Assembly (NCBI GenBank): GCA_002189035.1 | Contig: NEEC01000207.1 | Coordinates: 1-24,213, forward strand | From: Utricularia gibba | Lineage: Eukaryota > Streptophyta > Magnoliopsida > Lamiales > Lentibulariaceae | DNA: 24,213 bases | Reading direction: 5' to 3' | Shown: piece by piece, positions 21,981-24,213 of the stretch | Position numbering within the stretch: position 1 is the first letter of the stretch | Layout: each line of letters opens with the position of its first letter | Made by a program: the position numbers and the translations under genes | The notes under the pieces: model-generated | Seen by the model: only the letters and a program-made list of their open reading frames with translations | Told to the model about the DNA's origin: nothing | Database searches by the model: none

Positions 21981-22512
21981 TTGCATAACATGCAGATCCT
22001 TGCTCTTCATAGCACACTGTTGGGAAGCCCTTTTCGAGCTCCAAGTATTATAATTTGGAGTTACGTTTGTCCGATAACTGTGGACATATTAAAACAAGCC
22101 ACAACGAAAAGTGTCTTAGGCCTTTCTTGGTGGCTGCGTCTAAGAATGTGCTTCTCGTTCTCGACATTGATGCAAATGGGATACACGGCAAAAGAATCAA
22201 ATAGCCACTAGAGACATGGTGTATGGGAATGGTGCATCAAGAATCAGAAGTATCATAGCAACTAATTGAATCAATCAACAGCCAAAACATATGGTGTCAA
22301 ACTTCATCGGATATGCGATCAAGATGGAAAAAAGTCACATGTTACATCATGAATTTCGTGGCATCACTTATCCCAACACTGTTATACACTCTGGATATGC
22401 GTAAATATTTATTTTTAACAAATCCCGTGCACGTGTGATTTTTTAGGATGCATCCCGAATGTGATGCGCAATGAAATGACTACGTCGCACATCCTGGTCC
22501 GCGAAGCACCTC
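21981..22512 (+). repeat. Monomer A (532 bp), return to regular array
   Basis: It is near-standard A, except that TTAGGTGTCCTTTC is reduced to TTAGGCCTTTC and one A is lost in ATTAAAACAAG. Its 3' end mixes TAACAAATCCCG, a T6 run before AGG, and GAATGTGATG. Confidence 0.92.
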
Positions 22513-23034
22513 TTGCATAACATGCAGATCCTTGCTCTTCATAGCACACTGTTGGGAAGCCCTTTTCGAGCTCCAAGTATTATAATTTGGAGTTACGTTT
22601 GTCCGATAACTGTGGACATATTAAAAAAAGCCACAACGAAAAGGTGTCTCACGTGGCATTCCGTGGTGACTGCATTTAATAATGTGCTTCATGTTCTCGA
22701 AATTGATGCGAACAACATACAAGGCAAAAGAATCAAATAGCCACTAGAGACATGGTATACGGGAATGGTGCATCAAGAATCAGAAGTATCATAGCAACTA
22801 AATGCATCAACATATGGTGTCAGAATTCATCTACTATGCGATCAAGTTGGAAAAAAGTCACATGCTACATCATGAATTTCGTGGCATCACTTATCCCAAC
22901 ACTGTTATACACTCTGGATATGCGTAAATATTTATTTTTAATGAATCCCGTGCACGTGTGATTTTTAGGATGCACCCGAATGATGATGCGCAATGAAATG
23001 ACTACGTCGCACATCCTGGTCCGCGAAGCACCTC
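22513..23034 (+). repeat. Monomer B (522 bp)
   Basis: It is B throughout except for AAAAAAAGCCACAACGAAAAGG at the block edge, which carries A bases, and a shortened GCACCCG. Confidence 0.92.
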
Positions 23035-24087
23035 TTGCATAACATGCAGATCCTTGCTCTTCATAGCACACTGTTGGGAAGCCCTTTTCGAGCTCCAAGT
23101 ATTATAATTTGGAGTTACGTTTGTCCGATAACTGTGGACATATTAAAAACAAGCCACAACGAAAAGTGTCTTAGGTGTCCTTTCTTGGTGGCTGCGTCTA
23201 AGAATGTGCTTCTCGTTCTCGACATTGATGCAAATGGGATACACGGCAAAAGAATCAAATAGCCACTAGAGACATGGTGTATGGGAATGGTGCATCAAGA
23301 ATCAGAAGTATCATAGCAACTAATTGAATCAATCAACAGCCAAAACATATGGTGTCAAACTTCATCGGATATGCGATCAAGATGGAAAAAAGTCACATGT
23401 TACATCATGAATTTCGTGGCATCACTTATCCCAACACTGTTATACACTCTGGATATGCGTAAATATTTATTTTTAATGAATCCCGTGCACGTGTGATTTT
23501 TAGGATGCACCCGAATGATGATGCGCAATGAAATGACTACGTCGCACATCCTGGTCCGCGAAGCACCTCTTGCATAACATGCAGATCCTTGCTCTTCATA
23601 GCACACTGTTGGGAAGCCCTTCGAGCTCCAAGTATTATAATTTGGAGTTACGTTTGTCCGATAACTGTGGACATATTAAAAAAGGGCCACAACGAAAGGT
23701 GTCTCACGTGGCATTCCGTGGTGACTGCATTTAATAATGTGCTTCATGTTCTCGAAATTGATGCGAACAACATACAAGGCAAAAGAATCAAATAGCCACT
23801 AGAGACATGGTATACGGAATGGTGCATCAAGAATCAGAAGTATCATAGCAACTAAATGCATCAACATATGGTGTCAGAATTCATCTACTATGCGATCAAG
23901 TTGGAAAAAAGTCACATGCTACATCATGAATTTCGTGGCATCACTTATCCCAACACTGTTATACACTCTGGATATGCGTAAATATTTATTTTTAATGAAT
24001 CCCGTGCACGTGTGATTTTTAGGATGCACCCGAATGATGATGCGCAATGAAATGACTACGTCGCACATCCTGGTCGCGAAGCACCTC
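23035..24087 (+). repeat. A-B dimer near the right edge
   Basis: The A (23035-23569, 535 bp) has a B-like 3' end. The B (23570-24087) is 518 bp through small run-length losses: CCCTTCG for CCCTTTTCG, TATACGGAATGG, GCACCCG and TGGTCGCG. Confidence 0.92.
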
Positions 24088-24213
24088 TTGCATAACATGC
24101 AGATCCTTGCTCTTCATAGCACACTGTTGGGAAGCCCTTTTCGAGCTCCAAGTATTATAATTTGGAGTTACGTTTGTCCGATAACTGTGGACATATTAAA
24201 AACAAGCCACAAC
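24088..24213 (+). repeat. Partial monomer A cut by the window edge
   Basis: 126 bp of shared first segment, ending in ATTAAAAACAAGCCACAAC, which is the A form of the divergent block. The array therefore continues to the right. At the left edge, positions 1-2 are the tail of the previous monomer. Confidence 0.93.

Larger units (their letters stand above)
1..24213 (+). repeat. Tandem satellite array filling the window
   Basis: Every part of the window is made of head-to-tail monomers, which I phased on the word TTGCATAACATGCAG. It occurs 47 times, at 3, 535, 1057, 1589, 2112 and so on to 24088. Spacings are 523 or 532-537 bp in the regular parts and 466-527 bp in the disturbed parts. All copies have the same orientation; no inverted copy and no unique DNA was seen. 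Neither edge of the window reaches the end of the array. Open frames of 60-103 codons recur with the repeat period on both strands and are by-products of repetition. Such arrays are typical of eukaryotic heterochromatin. The species and chromosomal position cannot be fixed from sequence alone, and I do not recognise the repeat as a named family. Confidence 0.98.

Noticed and set aside
3-24087. Open frames of 60-103 codons recurring on both strands
   Set aside because: They recur with the repeat period, overlap on opposite strands, break or shift in hybrid copies, often start at the non-ATG codon TTG, and show no recognisable domain. They are by-products of a tandem repeat.
1-24213. CRISPR array
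   Set aside because: Repeats are ~530 bp and directly contiguous with no short repeat/unique spacer pattern.

Overview
The whole 24,213-base window is tandem satellite DNA. I find no protein-coding gene, RNA gene, transposon, CRISPR array or unique sequence on either strand. The repeat is a higher-order dimer of about 1,057 bp. It is built from two related monomers in the same orientation: A (532-537 bp) and B (almost always exactly 523 bp). I count 46 complete monomers plus a 126-bp partial one, using the start of the invariant word TTGCATAACATGCAG as an arbitrary phase. Long homogenised arrays like this belong to eukaryotic heterochromatin (centromeric, pericentromeric, knob or subtelomeric). 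The sequence alone does not identify the species. A plant is plausible but unproven. GC is about 41% by hand count of one B unit.

Layout. Positions 3-13740 hold 13 regular A-B dimers, followed by an A copy (13741-14267) with a 9-bp deletion. Positions 14268-16287 hold four shortened A/B hybrid monomers (515, 499, 502 and 504 bp). Positions 16288-17867 return to clean B-A-B. Positions 17868-21980 are disordered: a B-like hybrid directly after a B, a normal A, a scrambled 466-bp monomer, then five more hybrids with broken A/B alternation. Positions 21981-24213 return to A-B-A-B and a partial A.

A and B share an invariant first ~110 bp and differ most in a 95-bp block (23 substitutions, no indels). 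They also differ by a short A-only insertion and by the last ~100 bp of A. Two features stand out. First, most hybrid monomers are shorter than both parents, because bases are missing at the columns where A and B disagree. Reciprocal recombination should not do this, but a consensus made from mixed A and B reads would. Second, B is almost constant, while the 3' end of A varies from copy to copy along an A-like to B-like series. Parts of this window, above all 18922-19387, may therefore be assembly consensus artefact rather than true sequence. No genes work together here. Any function would be structural (chromatin, centromere or heterochromatin) and cannot be shown from this sequence.
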